This document shows positions 8,840 through 18,083 of a stretch of DNA of 64,000 nt, in pieces. Made by a program: the position numbers and the translations under genes. Every line of letters begins with the position of its first letter. Position 1 is the first letter of the stretch. The stretch is from an uncultured Pirellula sp. GTDB lineage: Bacteria; Planctomycetota; Planctomycetia; Pirellulales; Pirellulaceae. Below the pieces are notes generated by a model. It was not told where the DNA came from. It ran no database searches and saw nothing but the letters and a program-made list of their open reading frames with translations. The stretch is from assembly GCA_903858115.1 (NCBI GenBank), contig CAIOHR010000058.1, positions 124,001-188,000 of the forward strand, read 5' to 3'.

Positions 8840-9883
8840 TTAAGGCTTCGCTAACATGACTTTCTTGCCTGTTTTCGCAGAACGGTAAATGGCAGTTATC
8901 AATTCAACGCTTTTCCGACCTTCCATTCCGTCGATCAAGTTCGGTGTGCCTTTTTTGAGAGATTTGACAAAGTCTTCAAACAATGCCTGATGTGCTTTGT
9001 GACCAATCGCAGCGGGATCTGACGCTCCACCACCCGTCGTGTTGAGTTTCATCCCTTCTTGGATTTTTGCATCGGCCTTGGTTGCCTTAGCAAAGTCCCA
9101 TTTGATCAGCGCTTCTTCTTCCAAAATGGCGTAACCGGTAGAACCAGCAATCTCCACTCGCTTGAGTGCGCCAGGATACGCGGCCGTCGTCGCTTCAATC
9201 GAGCCGAGAGCACCCGACTCGAACTCTAGTACCGAAGTCGCCGCGTCCTCGACCTCAATTCTCTCATGGGCTCGAAGGGCCGTCATCGCGGACAAACTCT
9301 TCACAGGTCCCATCAACCAGAGCAGCAAATCGACGCTATGAATCGCTTGATTCATCAACGCGCCACCGCCATCCAACTTCCAAGTTCCTCGCCATTTACC
9401 GCTGTCGTAATATTGTTGTGTACGAAACCACTTCACGTAAGCGGCCGCTAGGGCGATCGAACCGAATCGATGGGCGTCTACCGCACCTTTCAAAAGCTGA
9501 GCAGAACGATGAAACCTCGATGGAAAAATGGTTCCCAATCGCACGCCCGCTTTATCGCACGTTTCAATAAGCTTGTCACATCGCGCCGTCGTTACTTCAA
9601 GCGGTTTCTCGACCAACACATGTTTGCCTGCGCGAGCGGCAGCAATTCCAGGCTCCAAATGCGCTCCGCTGGGTGTGCAGATGGTCACGATGTCCAAATC
9701 TGGATCCGCCAGCATCGCACTCAAATCGGAGTAAGCTTTGCCCCCAGATGTCTTTGCGAACTCGGCACCTTTGGCAGGGTCGCGACTATAGCAAGCGACC
9801 AACCGCGAGCCTTTCATGTCGGCGATCGCTTTCGCATGAAATTTGGCGATCATTCCGCAACCAATAATTCCCCAGCCTGTCAT
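8840..9883 (-). CDS. Gfo/Idh/MocA family NAD(P)-dependent oxidoreductase
   Basis: Predicted NAD(P)-dependent sugar or polyol dehydrogenase in the cytoplasm, 347 residues. The N-terminal Rossmann fold begins GWGIIGCGMIAKFHAKAI, followed by the family motifs TPSGAHLEPGIAAARAGKHVLVEKPLEV (split here by description: TPSGAH, then HVLVEKPLE with the catalytic-site Lys). The C-terminal alpha/beta domain has GGGALMNQAIHSVDLLLWLMG, with the His-x3-Asp pair of the active site. There is no signal peptide, unlike the second family member at 37568-38899. The start has AGAGGAAA upstream. Substrate cannot be read from the sequence. Confidence 0.9.
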   Translation of the reverse strand: MTGWGIIGCGMIAKFHAKAIADMKGSRLVACYSRDPAKGAEFAKTSGGKAYSDLSAMLADPDLDIVTICTPSGAHLEPGIAAARAGKHVLVEKPLEVTTARCDKLIETCDKAGVRLGTIFPSRFHRSAQLLKGAVDAHRFGSIALAAAYVKWFRTQQYYDSGKWRGTWKLDGGGALMNQAIHSVDLLLWLMGPVKSLSAMTALRAHERIEVEDAATSVLEFESGALGSIEATTAAYPGALKRVEIAGSTGYAILEEEALIKWDFAKATKADAKIQEGMKLNTTGGGASDPAAIGHKAHQALFEDFVKSLKKGTPNLIDGMEGRKSVELITAIYRSAKTGKKVMLAKP

Positions 9884-9987
9884 GGGATTTCCTCTTTCCG
9901 ATTTGTTATTCTTAATAAAGCTAAAAAAGTCTCAATTCATATTCACTCGAAACATGATATTCGAAGCACCGGGACATCCAATCTTTC

Positions 9988-10875
9988 TCACAGACGCGAA
10001 GCCATTTTTTGTTTGGCTGCTTCGAGTGTATTTCGAAGCAACATGGCTATGGTCAACGGGCCGATGCCGCCCGGTACAGGCGTAATCGCGCTAGCGACTT
10101 GACTTACACTTTGAAAATCGACATCGCCCACCAAATCATTCCCTAATCGATTGATACCGACATCGATCACGACCGCACCGGGCTTCACCATCTCTGCAGT
10201 AACAAAGTTCGGTTTGCCAATAGCGACGATCAGCACTTCTGCCCTCTTCGTGACCGAGCTTAAGTCCAGAGTATTGCTATGTGCGCATGTCACGGTCGCA
10301 TTCGCATTCGAGCTACCGCACGGACCGCATCGTTGCAACAACATCGACACCAGAGGTTTCCCAACGATCTCGCTCCTCCCTATGACGACCACCTCTTTAC
10401 CCGCCGTCTCGATGCCGCATCGGTGCAATAACTGCATAACGCCGTGCGGTGTGCAAGGTAAAAAGCGAGGCCTGCCCTGCGACATCAACCCAACGTTCTC
10501 AGGCGAAAAAGCATCAACATCCTTAGCGGCTAGAACCGCATCGAGAATTTTTCGTTCCTCAATATGTTTTGGTAGCGGCAACTGCACCAGAATGCCATGA
10601 ATCGTATCGTTCGCATTCAACCTCTGAAGCAATCCCAGCAACTCGGCCGTCGACGTTTCCGCGGGCAAGCGATGGAGCTCGCTCTTGATCCCCGCTTTCT
10701 CACATGCGATCTCTTTGTTTCGGACGTAAACTTGGCTTGCCGAATCGTCGCCGACGAGAATGGCAGCTAAACATGGAACCACACCGGTCGAGGCTACAAA
10801 GTCGGACACCTCTACTTTGATTTCTTGTCGAATCTGGTTCGCAATTGTTTTCCCATCGAGAATCGTTGCGGTCAT
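9988..10875 (-). CDS. folD: bifunctional methylenetetrahydrofolate dehydrogenase / methenyltetrahydrofolate cyclohydrolase
   Basis: Interconverts 5,10-methylene-, methenyl- and 10-formyl-tetrahydrofolate for one-carbon metabolism. The ATG at 10875 gives the usual N-terminus MTATILDGKTIANQIRQEI and 295 residues, the family length; an upstream in-frame start would add a non-homologous 31 residues. Motifs: VGDDSASQVYVRNKEIACEK with the catalytic Tyr-x3-Lys pair, VQLPLPKHI, CTPHGVMQLL, VVIGRSEIVGKPL (NADP-binding), DVGINRLGN and TPVPGGIGPLTIAMLLRNT. The gene is divergent from the sulfite reductase gene, with about 250 nt between them. Confidence 0.96.
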   Translation of the reverse strand: MTATILDGKTIANQIRQEIKVEVSDFVASTGVVPCLAAILVGDDSASQVYVRNKEIACEKAGIKSELHRLPAETSTAELLGLLQRLNANDTIHGILVQLPLPKHIEERKILDAVLAAKDVDAFSPENVGLMSQGRPRFLPCTPHGVMQLLHRCGIETAGKEVVVIGRSEIVGKPLVSMLLQRCGPCGSSNANATVTCAHSNTLDLSSVTKRAEVLIVAIGKPNFVTAEMVKPGAVVIDVGINRLGNDLVGDVDFQSVSQVASAITPVPGGIGPLTIAMLLRNTLEAAKQKMASRL

Positions 10876-11122
10876 GTTGGTATATCGTCTCTTCGGACTT
10901 CGAAGGTAGTGTTGAGTATTACCGCAGTTGATGCAGTAGATGAACCGGTATATCGCCCATTCTTCCATCTGTTATATTCTTCTCACCGGTGTTTCGTCGA
11001 GGACCCTAGACTTTTCTGGCCTCCTTCCGAAATCCTGGCCTCAATCCGAAAACTAGATTACTGCCACTGCGATCATTCGATAACTTGGCATCCTCGGTAC
11101 TCGTTCCAAACCTACAGTTCTG

Positions 11123-12859
11123 ATGGCAGAAACCGAAAACACAACTACGACCGAAAAGCTTAGCCCTGTCGAAGGTATCAAGACCGCTAGCCGATACTTG
11201 CGAGGAACGATTGGCGAAGAGCTCAAGACCGATTCGGACCACTTTGGCAAAGATGATTTGCAACTGCTCAAGTTCCACGGAACCTATCAGCAAGATGACC
11301 GTGAAGCCCGAGGTGGCAGTACCGAATCAGGCAAGAGCGAAAAAGCGTATAGCTTTATGGTGCGCAGCCGGATACCTGCGGGCATCATGACCAGCGCTCA
11401 ATTGATCGCACACCTCGACCTTTGCGATCAGATTGGAAACACCACATTAAAGGTGACAACTCGCCAGGGGCTACAGTTGCACGGAATTCTCAAATCCAAT
11501 CTGAGAGAATGCATCGGCCGAATCAATGATGTTCAGTTGAGCACACTCTCCGCATGTGGTGACGTGAACCGAAACGTCATGGCTTGCCCTGCACCTTATA
11601 GGGATAAGATCCGACCAGAGATCCAAAAGCTCGCATACGATCTGGCGATGCATCTGGCACCTCGCACGAAAGCCTACTATGAACTCTGGTTGCAAGACCC
11701 AGAGACAGGCACCGAAACGCTTGAGGGTGGCAGTGACGAAGAATACGAACCTATCTACGGTAAAGTTTACTTGCCACGCAAATTCAAGACAGCGATCGCG
11801 TTGCCTGAGGATAACTGCACCGATGTTTACACCAATTGCCTCGGCTATATCACGGTCGTGCGCGATGGAGAGTTGATCGGTTACAACGTCATCGTCGGAG
11901 GAGGTCTCGGTGTGACGCCGAGTGCAAAGAAGACTTTCCCGCGTCTCGCTTCGCGAATGGCCTTTGTCACCAAAGAACAAGCGGTTGCAGTCGGTGAAGC
12001 AGTGGTGAAGGTTCAACGTGATTTCGGATACCGTGATGACAGAAAACGTGCTCGACTCAAATATCTTGTACACGACAAAGGTGTCGAATGGTACCGAGCC
12101 AAAGTCGAAGAGTATTACGGTAGCAAACTTGCAGATTGTACCCCCGACGACGTACACGAACACAATGATCACATCGGCTGGGATGAGCAAGGTGACGGTC
12201 GCTGGTTCTATGGCTTTAACGTCGAGAACGGACGCTTGTACGATAACGAAAACCGTGCTTGGAAATCGGCGCTCCGCGATATCTGTAGCGAGATAAACCC
12301 TGAGATTCGACTCACAGCTCATCAAAGCATCTTGTTCTGCAACATCGAAGACAAAGATCGGGCCAAACTGAGCAGTCTGATCAAAAAGCGAGGACTACCT
12401 CTTTCAGAAGAGATCTCCACTGTCCGTCGCTGGTCGATCGCATGCGTGGCATTGCCGACCTGCGGATTGGCAATCACCGAAAGCGAACGCATCCTTCCAA
12501 GCGTCATCGATGAGATGGAAAAAGTCCTCGCGGAACTCGGGCTGGATCAAGAGAAGTTCACGGTTCGAATGACCGGTTGCCCCAACGGATGTGCTCGCCC
12601 CTACAACGCGGACATCGCCTATGTTGGAAAAGCCAAAGGCAAGTACACGGTGTTCGTCGGAGGCACGCGTATTGGAAATAGACTTGCGTTCATTTTCAAA
12701 GACCTGGTGCCACTCGAAAATATCGTCACGTGCCTGAGACCGCTGTTTGAGGCCTTCAAGAAAGATCAGCAGAACGAAGAGTCCTTCGGCGATTTCTGCA
12801 ATCGATTGGGACTCGATCAATTGTTGGCTTTGACAAATAATGAATCGACCGGTGAGTGA
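11123..12859 (+). CDS. assimilatory sulfite reductase, siroheme/4Fe-4S hemoprotein
   Basis: Predicted six-electron reduction of sulfite to sulfide for cysteine synthesis. The 578-residue chain has both ferredoxin-like siroheme-binding halves: TTRQGLQLHGI, GDVNRNVMACPAPY and LPRKFKTAIALPEDN provide the siroheme and substrate Arg/Lys residues. Cys441, Cys447, Cys486 and Cys490 (CVALPTC ... GCPNGC) form the CX5C-X38-CX3C ligand set for the coupled iron-sulfur cluster and siroheme. ARPYNAD after the last Cys and the ESFGDFCNRLG tail resemble the plant/cyanobacterial ferredoxin-dependent type as much as CysI. No flavoprotein subunit (CysJ) is in the window. Nitrite reductase is a less likely alternative. 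Confidence 0.92.
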   Translation: MAETENTTTTEKLSPVEGIKTASRYLRGTIGEELKTDSDHFGKDDLQLLKFHGTYQQDDREARGGSTESGKSEKAYSFMVRSRIPAGIMTSAQLIAHLDLCDQIGNTTLKVTTRQGLQLHGILKSNLRECIGRINDVQLSTLSACGDVNRNVMACPAPYRDKIRPEIQKLAYDLAMHLAPRTKAYYELWLQDPETGTETLEGGSDEEYEPIYGKVYLPRKFKTAIALPEDNCTDVYTNCLGYITVVRDGELIGYNVIVGGGLGVTPSAKKTFPRLASRMAFVTKEQAVAVGEAVVKVQRDFGYRDDRKRARLKYLVHDKGVEWYRAKVEEYYGSKLADCTPDDVHEHNDHIGWDEQGDGRWFYGFNVENGRLYDNENRAWKSALRDICSEINPEIRLTAHQSILFCNIEDKDRAKLSSLIKKRGLPLSEEISTVRRWSIACVALPTCGLAITESERILPSVIDEMEKVLAELGLDQEKFTVRMTGCPNGCARPYNADIAYVGKAKGKYTVFVGGTRIGNRLAFIFKDLVPLENIVTCLRPLFEAFKKDQQNEESFGDFCNRLGLDQLLALTNNESTGE

Positions 12860-12860
12860 A

Positions 12861-12880
12861 CGAGACGGTTAGACGTCTCG
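12861..12880. terminator. small hairpin between convergent genes
   Basis: CGAGACG (12861-12867) and CGTCTCG (12874-12880) are exact complements with a 6-nt loop. The left arm starts right after the sulfite reductase stop codon, and the right arm lies inside the last codons of birA. A role as a shared terminator for these convergent genes is plausible by position, but neither side has a T-run. Confidence 0.3.
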
Positions 12881-13699
12881 ATAGGACTCGATAGAGCCTG
12901 ACATCACTTCGACAGCTTGATTGTTCGAAGTGACGACTAACAAAGCTCCACGCGAACTAATCCCTAAGCAATATCCTTCGACGAGCCCCCCAGCCGATCG
13001 AACGGTGACCCACCTTTGATTCAGTAAACTCACGTTTTGCCAAACATGCATTAACCAGTTTGGTTCGCTAGAGCTTAGCGAACTCGCATCCATCCAAGCT
13101 TGCAGCACTTGAATCAAAACAAACTCAGGTGTGACTTGCGTGACGATAGACCTCTTGGCTTCGATATGAAGGCTCGTGGCAGATTTCTGGAGATCTTCAG
13201 GAGCTGTAGATAGGTCTACCTGGCAATTCAATCCTACACCGATCACTGCGATACCGCGTTTGTTATAGGGACTCACGTCATTCCTGGGAATGGCTTCAAT
13301 GAGTATGCCGCATACCTTTTTCCCGCTGATGAAAACATCGTTTGGCCATTTGATCAACGGCTTCACTTGACTAATCGGTTCTATCGCATTCGCCACTGCA
13401 TAGCCGAACTGAAGCGGTAGCAAAGTGCTATTGCTATCGTCGATTGGAATCGCAAGGGAGAACATCAAACATCCACTCGGCGAGTACCATTTGTTCGAAC
13501 CTCTTCCAACGCCGCTCGTCTGCGACGTGGCAACCAACAATGCGGGCAGTTCGATGGTACCGGCCCGGACTTGATCACAGAGGTAACGGTTCGTTGAATC
13601 GATCGTATCCACCCAACGGACCGATCGAAAATAACCCCACGATTCAATCTCTTCGAGTGCGGAACGTCGCTGCTGATGGGGTAATGCGTTTAGAGTCAT
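12869..13699 (-). CDS. birA: biotin--[acetyl-CoA-carboxylase] ligase, without HTH domain
   Basis: Activates biotin as biotinyl-AMP and attaches it to a Lys of the carboxyl carrier protein. In the 276-residue chain, STNRYL, TSGVGRGSNKW (biotinyl-AMP loop, in place of the usual GRGRRGR), KWPNDVFISGKKVCGILIE and GVGLNCQ are all present. The winged helix-turn-helix of E. coli BirA is missing, so this is a monofunctional ligase and not a repressor. A small C-terminal SH3-like domain follows (VTVRSAGGLVEGYCLGISSRGAL). It lies 21 nt downstream of the photolyase gene on the same strand. Confidence 0.93.
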   Translation of the reverse strand: MTLNALPHQQRRSALEEIESWGYFRSVRWVDTIDSTNRYLCDQVRAGTIELPALLVATSQTSGVGRGSNKWYSPSGCLMFSLAIPIDDSNSTLLPLQFGYAVANAIEPISQVKPLIKWPNDVFISGKKVCGILIEAIPRNDVSPYNKRGIAVIGVGLNCQVDLSTAPEDLQKSATSLHIEAKRSIVTQVTPEFVLIQVLQAWMDASSLSSSEPNWLMHVWQNVSLLNQRWVTVRSAGGLVEGYCLGISSRGALLVVTSNNQAVEVMSGSIESYRDV

Positions 13700-13720
13700 G
13701 ATATCGAGTGAGTTCGGAAA

Positions 13721-15193
13721 CTAATCGCTAAACTTTCGAATGTATTGCTTGACATGAAACTTACTTTGCGTCGACTCGCTAGTCATGTACCTTATCTTCC
13801 CAAAGATTGGGCGTTCTGGTCCCCATGCACGGTCGTATCGACCCAGCACCCACATGATGCCACTATAAGAGTTAGGATCTCGGCCATCGAGCGCATACTT
13901 GTTGTTCAGCTCGATCATGACTTTTAATGCTTGCCGTGGCGTTTCGGTCCAATGCAATATCTTCTTGCCCCATAGCATTCGCAAGTAATTGTGAATCCGC
14001 CCCTCTCGCACGAGCTGTCTCTGTGCCGCATTCCACAACGGATCGTGAGTCTGTGCGTTCTCGAACTCTTCCAAAGAATACACATAAGGTCGAACGTCTG
14101 ACGCATGCTCGTCGAGAGTCTGCTGCGCCCAATCTGGCAACGACTCAAACTTCGTATAGTTCCGATGACGGACACACATGTTGAAACCGATCTCTCGCCA
14201 AGTCATCAATTGGTCCATGAATGCCTCCGCGTCTGGACTCATATTCCAATAGCCGTCCATTTTTCCATTGGGTTTGGCTAGCTTCTTTGGACTCCAGCCT
14301 TCCGCGGATGCAATCGTATAGAAGACTTCGTGAGGGCTCATGTTGCCAAAGTGCATATAGGGCGAAAGCCCACTCGCCCCTGATTTCTCCGGCTCGTTTC
14401 GATCCACAGCATAACTTGACAAGCGAGAGCTTACGAAACGATGTAATGAAGCCCGCGCAGCGGATTCACCACCCCGTTCGGTCGTCGGCTGGACCTGATG
14501 ATCGATGGGCAATCCCTTGAGATCGATCTTTTGGATCCAAGCGATCGCTTTCTTGTCGATCGGAACGGGCCATCGTTCCAACAAATCATTCGGCAATTTT
14601 TTCAACTTGGATGTCTGCAATAACGAAAGAGGAGATTCGACGGGGAACTCCGGCAATTCCTCATAGATCAATTTCTGCATGGAACGACGGTACGAATGGG
14701 CAACCGTGAATGTCCGATCTTGCTGAACCATGGGGACGATGGTATTGGAATCGACAAGTTCTAATCGACATGGCCAGTTGTTTGCGATCTTGGAGTAAAG
14801 TGTCGGATGAAAAAAACATGGAAAGTCATCCGATACCACCGCGCAGGCTCGGCAAGCGAGCAACTCCACCATGCCGCTCGCTTCGTTAGGACTGGATTCG
14901 ACCCATGCCGAATACGTCGCATTTGACACGGAAATGGCTGCGGCATTATCGAGCATACTGTCGATAACAAACCTGTGAAACCGATCGCAGTTCCAGCGAT
15001 AATGGCATCGGAGTCCTTCGAAAATAAGAAGCGGCTTCCCTTGTTCGTTTGCAATCTCGACCGCCCGCTGGAGCGCAAAATTAAACCGAGTTCGCCGAAA
15101 AGCGGTCATCCAATAGAGGACATAGTCTCCGTCGCGCATTCCAACTGGATTTGCCAATCGAATACGAATCATAGGTACTTTCGAAACCATCAT
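13721..15193 (-). CDS. class II deoxyribodipyrimidine (CPD) photolyase
   Basis: Light-driven repair of cyclobutane pyrimidine dimers with a reduced FAD cofactor. The 490-residue protein has an N-terminal antenna/Rossmann domain (DGDYVLYWMTAFRRTRFNFAL) and a C-terminal helical FAD domain with the class II signatures: LSPYMHFGNMSPHEV, THDPLWNAAQRQLVREGRIH, LRMLWGKKILHW and ALDGRDPNSYSGIMWVLGRY, ending in EREIFGKIRYM-like RPIFGKIRYMTSES. Class II enzymes are common in eukaryotes and archaea and patchy in bacteria. The gene is 70 nt downstream of the kinase-phosphatase fusion gene, so it may be co-transcribed with it. Confidence 0.94.
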   Translation of the reverse strand: MMVSKVPMIRIRLANPVGMRDGDYVLYWMTAFRRTRFNFALQRAVEIANEQGKPLLIFEGLRCHYRWNCDRFHRFVIDSMLDNAAAISVSNATYSAWVESSPNEASGMVELLACRACAVVSDDFPCFFHPTLYSKIANNWPCRLELVDSNTIVPMVQQDRTFTVAHSYRRSMQKLIYEELPEFPVESPLSLLQTSKLKKLPNDLLERWPVPIDKKAIAWIQKIDLKGLPIDHQVQPTTERGGESAARASLHRFVSSRLSSYAVDRNEPEKSGASGLSPYMHFGNMSPHEVFYTIASAEGWSPKKLAKPNGKMDGYWNMSPDAEAFMDQLMTWREIGFNMCVRHRNYTKFESLPDWAQQTLDEHASDVRPYVYSLEEFENAQTHDPLWNAAQRQLVREGRIHNYLRMLWGKKILHWTETPRQALKVMIELNNKYALDGRDPNSYSGIMWVLGRYDRAWGPERPIFGKIRYMTSESTQSKFHVKQYIRKFSD

Positions 15194-15263
15194 GCCAACT
15201 CACGCTTCGAGTAATTTGCAGTGAACAAGACATGATGCATGGTGGTCAAGCGCAGTATGAAAT

Positions 15264-16511
15264 CTAGGTTTCGATAACGATGGCTGTCGAATTGTCACGC
15301 CCTGATTCGGTAACGGCTGACAAAACCAATCGTTGCGCCGGCGCCAGATCGACCATAGAAGACTCGGGACGAAGTACGATCTCTTCAATCGCTCGGTCCC
15401 ACAACCCGTCGGTTACACCATCCGTACACAAAATCAGCTTTTCCCCCGGATCGAGAACAAAGCTTCCTACCTGTGGTTCAGCGAATTGATTGCCTGCTCC
15501 CAACGCCTTGGAGAGGAGACTCTTTCGCGGATGAAATCGCGATTCCCGCTCGTTGATCTTTCCATTGCGACGCAACCAACCCACATACGTGTGATCCTCG
15601 GACACCTGAGCCATTCGATTTGCGGCATCAACATTCTTGCTAACTCGATAGAGCCGCGTGTCACCAACGTGTGCAAATATCACCATGGAACGATGGATCC
15701 AAACCATCGTCAGCGTCGCTCCCATATTGACGCACAAAGGATCGCACGTACCGAGCCGTACCAACTCCTGGTGTATCGAGCCATAAAGACTTTTCAAAAT
15801 TTGAGGAGCCGATTCCGCAAGATTCAGGTCCGACAAACGATGCGCTCTCGGTAACAATCGTGTAATATTGTCGAGGGCGATCTTTCCAGCCAATTCGCCA
15901 GACCGTTCTCCCCCCATTCCGTCGGCAACTGCAAAAAGCAAGTCGGCACCGCTGGTGTTCATGGCTCCTTGCTTCCCTAAATACCTAACCCCTCGTTCAT
16001 CAAACAACATCGCGAGGAATCGGTCTTCATTGTTGGGACGAAATGTCCCAGGATGCGTCATGGCTGACCAATGGATGTCTCGAGTTCCGTCACCAGCAGG
16101 CGCGGTGGTCTCCACCGACGGATGGGCCGATGCGGTTTCGTCAAGGATGGTCGAAAACTCGAAGTCAATTACACAAAATCGTCCATCCGATGCCCGATAG
16201 GTGATGTTTCGAAGGAAAGGATCATCGTGCCGGACACCATACTGCACAAGTTCGTCAAAGATCTCTTTGATCCGATCCTCTCCCATCCTTTCTACACGTG
16301 CACCGCAGTTCGAGGTCACCATTTCTAGCCGCTCACGGTCAGCGGCAATCAGTCGAGGAACAAAGGGGCATTTCCGTTGCTCCAAATAGATCAACGTACG
16401 GCACTCGGTATCGAAACGCTTCTGAGCCTCTGGACCCTGAAACAGTTTGTAGACTCTGCCATCGTAGCCGATTCGGACGATCGCACGTTGCGTGTTCTTT
16501 GCTTCGATCAT
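15264..16511 (-). CDS. fusion of a small Bud32/RIO-like kinase domain and a PP2C-type Ser/Thr phosphatase
   Basis: 415 residues with two opposed signalling activities predicted in one chain. Residues about 10-125 look like a compact, lipopolysaccharide-kinase/Bud32-like kinase: Lys22 in RVYKLF, a hinge near EMVTSNCG, the catalytic loop HDDPFLRN (His95, Asp97, Asn102) and the metal Asp116 in VIDFEF. Residues about 148-415 are a PP2C phosphatase with all metal motifs: NNEDRF, VADGMGG (Asp197), GATLTMVW, HVGDTRLYR, SEDHT, CTDGVTDGL and GRDNSTA. No membrane segment is seen. It starts 9 nt after the LarA-like gene ends. The kinase domain is short, so pseudokinase behaviour cannot be excluded although the key residues are present. 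Confidence 0.85.
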   Translation of the reverse strand: MIEAKNTQRAIVRIGYDGRVYKLFQGPEAQKRFDTECRTLIYLEQRKCPFVPRLIAADRERLEMVTSNCGARVERMGEDRIKEIFDELVQYGVRHDDPFLRNITYRASDGRFCVIDFEFSTILDETASAHPSVETTAPAGDGTRDIHWSAMTHPGTFRPNNEDRFLAMLFDERGVRYLGKQGAMNTSGADLLFAVADGMGGERSGELAGKIALDNITRLLPRAHRLSDLNLAESAPQILKSLYGSIHQELVRLGTCDPLCVNMGATLTMVWIHRSMVIFAHVGDTRLYRVSKNVDAANRMAQVSEDHTYVGWLRRNGKINERESRFHPRKSLLSKALGAGNQFAEPQVGSFVLDPGEKLILCTDGVTDGLWDRAIEEIVLRPESSMVDLAPAQRLVLSAVTESGRDNSTAIVIET

Positions 16512-16520
16512 AGGACTAAA

Positions 16521-17801
16521 CTAAAACGCGTGAGGGTGGTTTCGATGCATCCAGAGCCCGAGCCCAGCATTGCGTATGAAGTAAAACCGTTCTCCATTGG
16601 CACTCGTATTCCAGCCATCTTGAATCGCTTCCATCTGGTACTCGCGAATCGCTGCCTCCGGATCACCATGAAAATACCCGACAGACTCAAGCTCTGTAGC
16701 ACTAAGCTTGTTCGTACAATACTCCACGCGAAATCGATCTTCAGGAGAAGCATGCATCAAATGAGCGGCTGTCGATAGATTGCCACGAAGATCTGCATTC
16801 TTCGCAACCATATCGATCACCTCGGGCGTCGTGCGATATCCATATTTGCGAATCAATCCGTCGACATCGTCATGCTCGCCGAACCTAGCGACTCCCGGTG
16901 CAATCACAACCAATGTACCACCGTCGGCAATCGCCATCCGTGTCCTGTAGATCGATTTATTTGCAACCCATGTCTTCTTGTACTTGCTAGGATCCATCCA
17001 AACAACAATCTTCTTAGGCGCTTCATCAATTCGAAAGCAATTGACTTGCGAAGAGAGCTCACCCGCGATCGTAAAAACGGAATGATCGTCTCCGACATAC
17101 AACCCACGAACCACGGGCCCGTGATCCAGCGTGGACTCAACCACCGTTAAAACGTACACCACCGGACGTTGTGTTAGGAATAAGTCAGCCGCACGATTGA
17201 GTATCTTGCGAAGTGGCGTATCGCATCGTCCCATGATGCGTTCCATGCCATAGAGCGCACTCAAGTAATGGCTGCCGTCGATCCCAGCGTTGCCCCCCGT
17301 CCCCACGAAAATGTTCTTCGTATAGTTCGCCATCCCAATGACTTCGTGTGGAACCACTTGACCAATCGACAATATCAAGTCGTGGTCCCCGCGAGATATC
17401 ATTTTGTTGACTTGCGCAGGCCAAGCCTCCTGATAATGCCCCTCTGTCGCATTCGAAACAAAGTCTGCATCCACATATCCCAATGTGTCGACATCCGTCT
17501 TGTAGTGATGGACACGAATCAAGTGGCGAGGAAAATCGCCATACATCTTCGTTAGCTCGTCCTCATTCATCGCCGAATGAGTGCCCAGCGCAGGCATGAC
17601 GTCCGTTAGTTTGTCCCCCAACACTTTGAGGACCGCATGGGTAATCGGTCCAGCCTGCGAATCAAGCCGCGTATGATCCGGTGGAACCGCTAAAACTTTG
17701 CGTACATTCCCCCTCAATCGAATTGTTGTCTCGATCGCTTCCAAAAAATCCGGCATCCCCAAAACAGAATCTCTGGAACCTCTCGCAAAATAGATTGTCA
17801 T
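16521..17801 (-). CDS. LarA-like (DUF2088) nickel-pincer-dependent racemase family protein
   Basis: 426 residues related to lactate racemase LarA, which uses a nickel-pincer nucleotide tethered to a Lys. Seen: VPPDHTRLDS near residue 40, matching the D-x-TRP loop; ALGTHSAMNEDEL; and SIGQVVPHEVIGMANYTKN followed by IDGSHY, a PHE-x-Lys-x-His pattern comparable to the His/Lys residues of the LarA active site. The cofactor-making genes larB, larC and larE are not in this window. Substrate is unknown: LarA homologues act on several 2-hydroxy acids. It is the first gene of a compact minus-strand run leading to birA. Confidence 0.8.
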   Translation of the reverse strand: MTIYFARGSRDSVLGMPDFLEAIETTIRLRGNVRKVLAVPPDHTRLDSQAGPITHAVLKVLGDKLTDVMPALGTHSAMNEDELTKMYGDFPRHLIRVHHYKTDVDTLGYVDADFVSNATEGHYQEAWPAQVNKMISRGDHDLILSIGQVVPHEVIGMANYTKNIFVGTGGNAGIDGSHYLSALYGMERIMGRCDTPLRKILNRAADLFLTQRPVVYVLTVVESTLDHGPVVRGLYVGDDHSVFTIAGELSSQVNCFRIDEAPKKIVVWMDPSKYKKTWVANKSIYRTRMAIADGGTLVVIAPGVARFGEHDDVDGLIRKYGYRTTPEVIDMVAKNADLRGNLSTAAHLMHASPEDRFRVEYCTNKLSATELESVGYFHGDPEAAIREYQMEAIQDGWNTSANGERFYFIRNAGLGLWMHRNHPHAF

Positions 17802-18083
17802 CGCTGCTCATCACTCGCTTGGATCGCACTAAAAGTTGTTGCTCCGTATGATCTCAAAATAAGTACGGAGTGAATAGCCCTTAGAAGCTACTCGATCCAC
17901 CTTTCGTCGCGGCTCCGTAGCACTTTGATGTTGCCAATTGAAACATATCGGACGAAACGTGTCGATCGCGAGTCCCGCCTACCGCGGGTGCCCACGAAAG
18001 TGACCCTCAGAGAATCTTTGGCTCGATAGGATTTTCGCGTTCTATTCGACGAACGAGTCCAAGCGACACAGCAGACAAGCTCG

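Noticed and set aside
11471..12325. 284-codon open frame on the minus strand inside the sulfite reductase gene
   Set aside because: It overlaps a gene with full family motifs on the plus strand, and its protein has no motifs.
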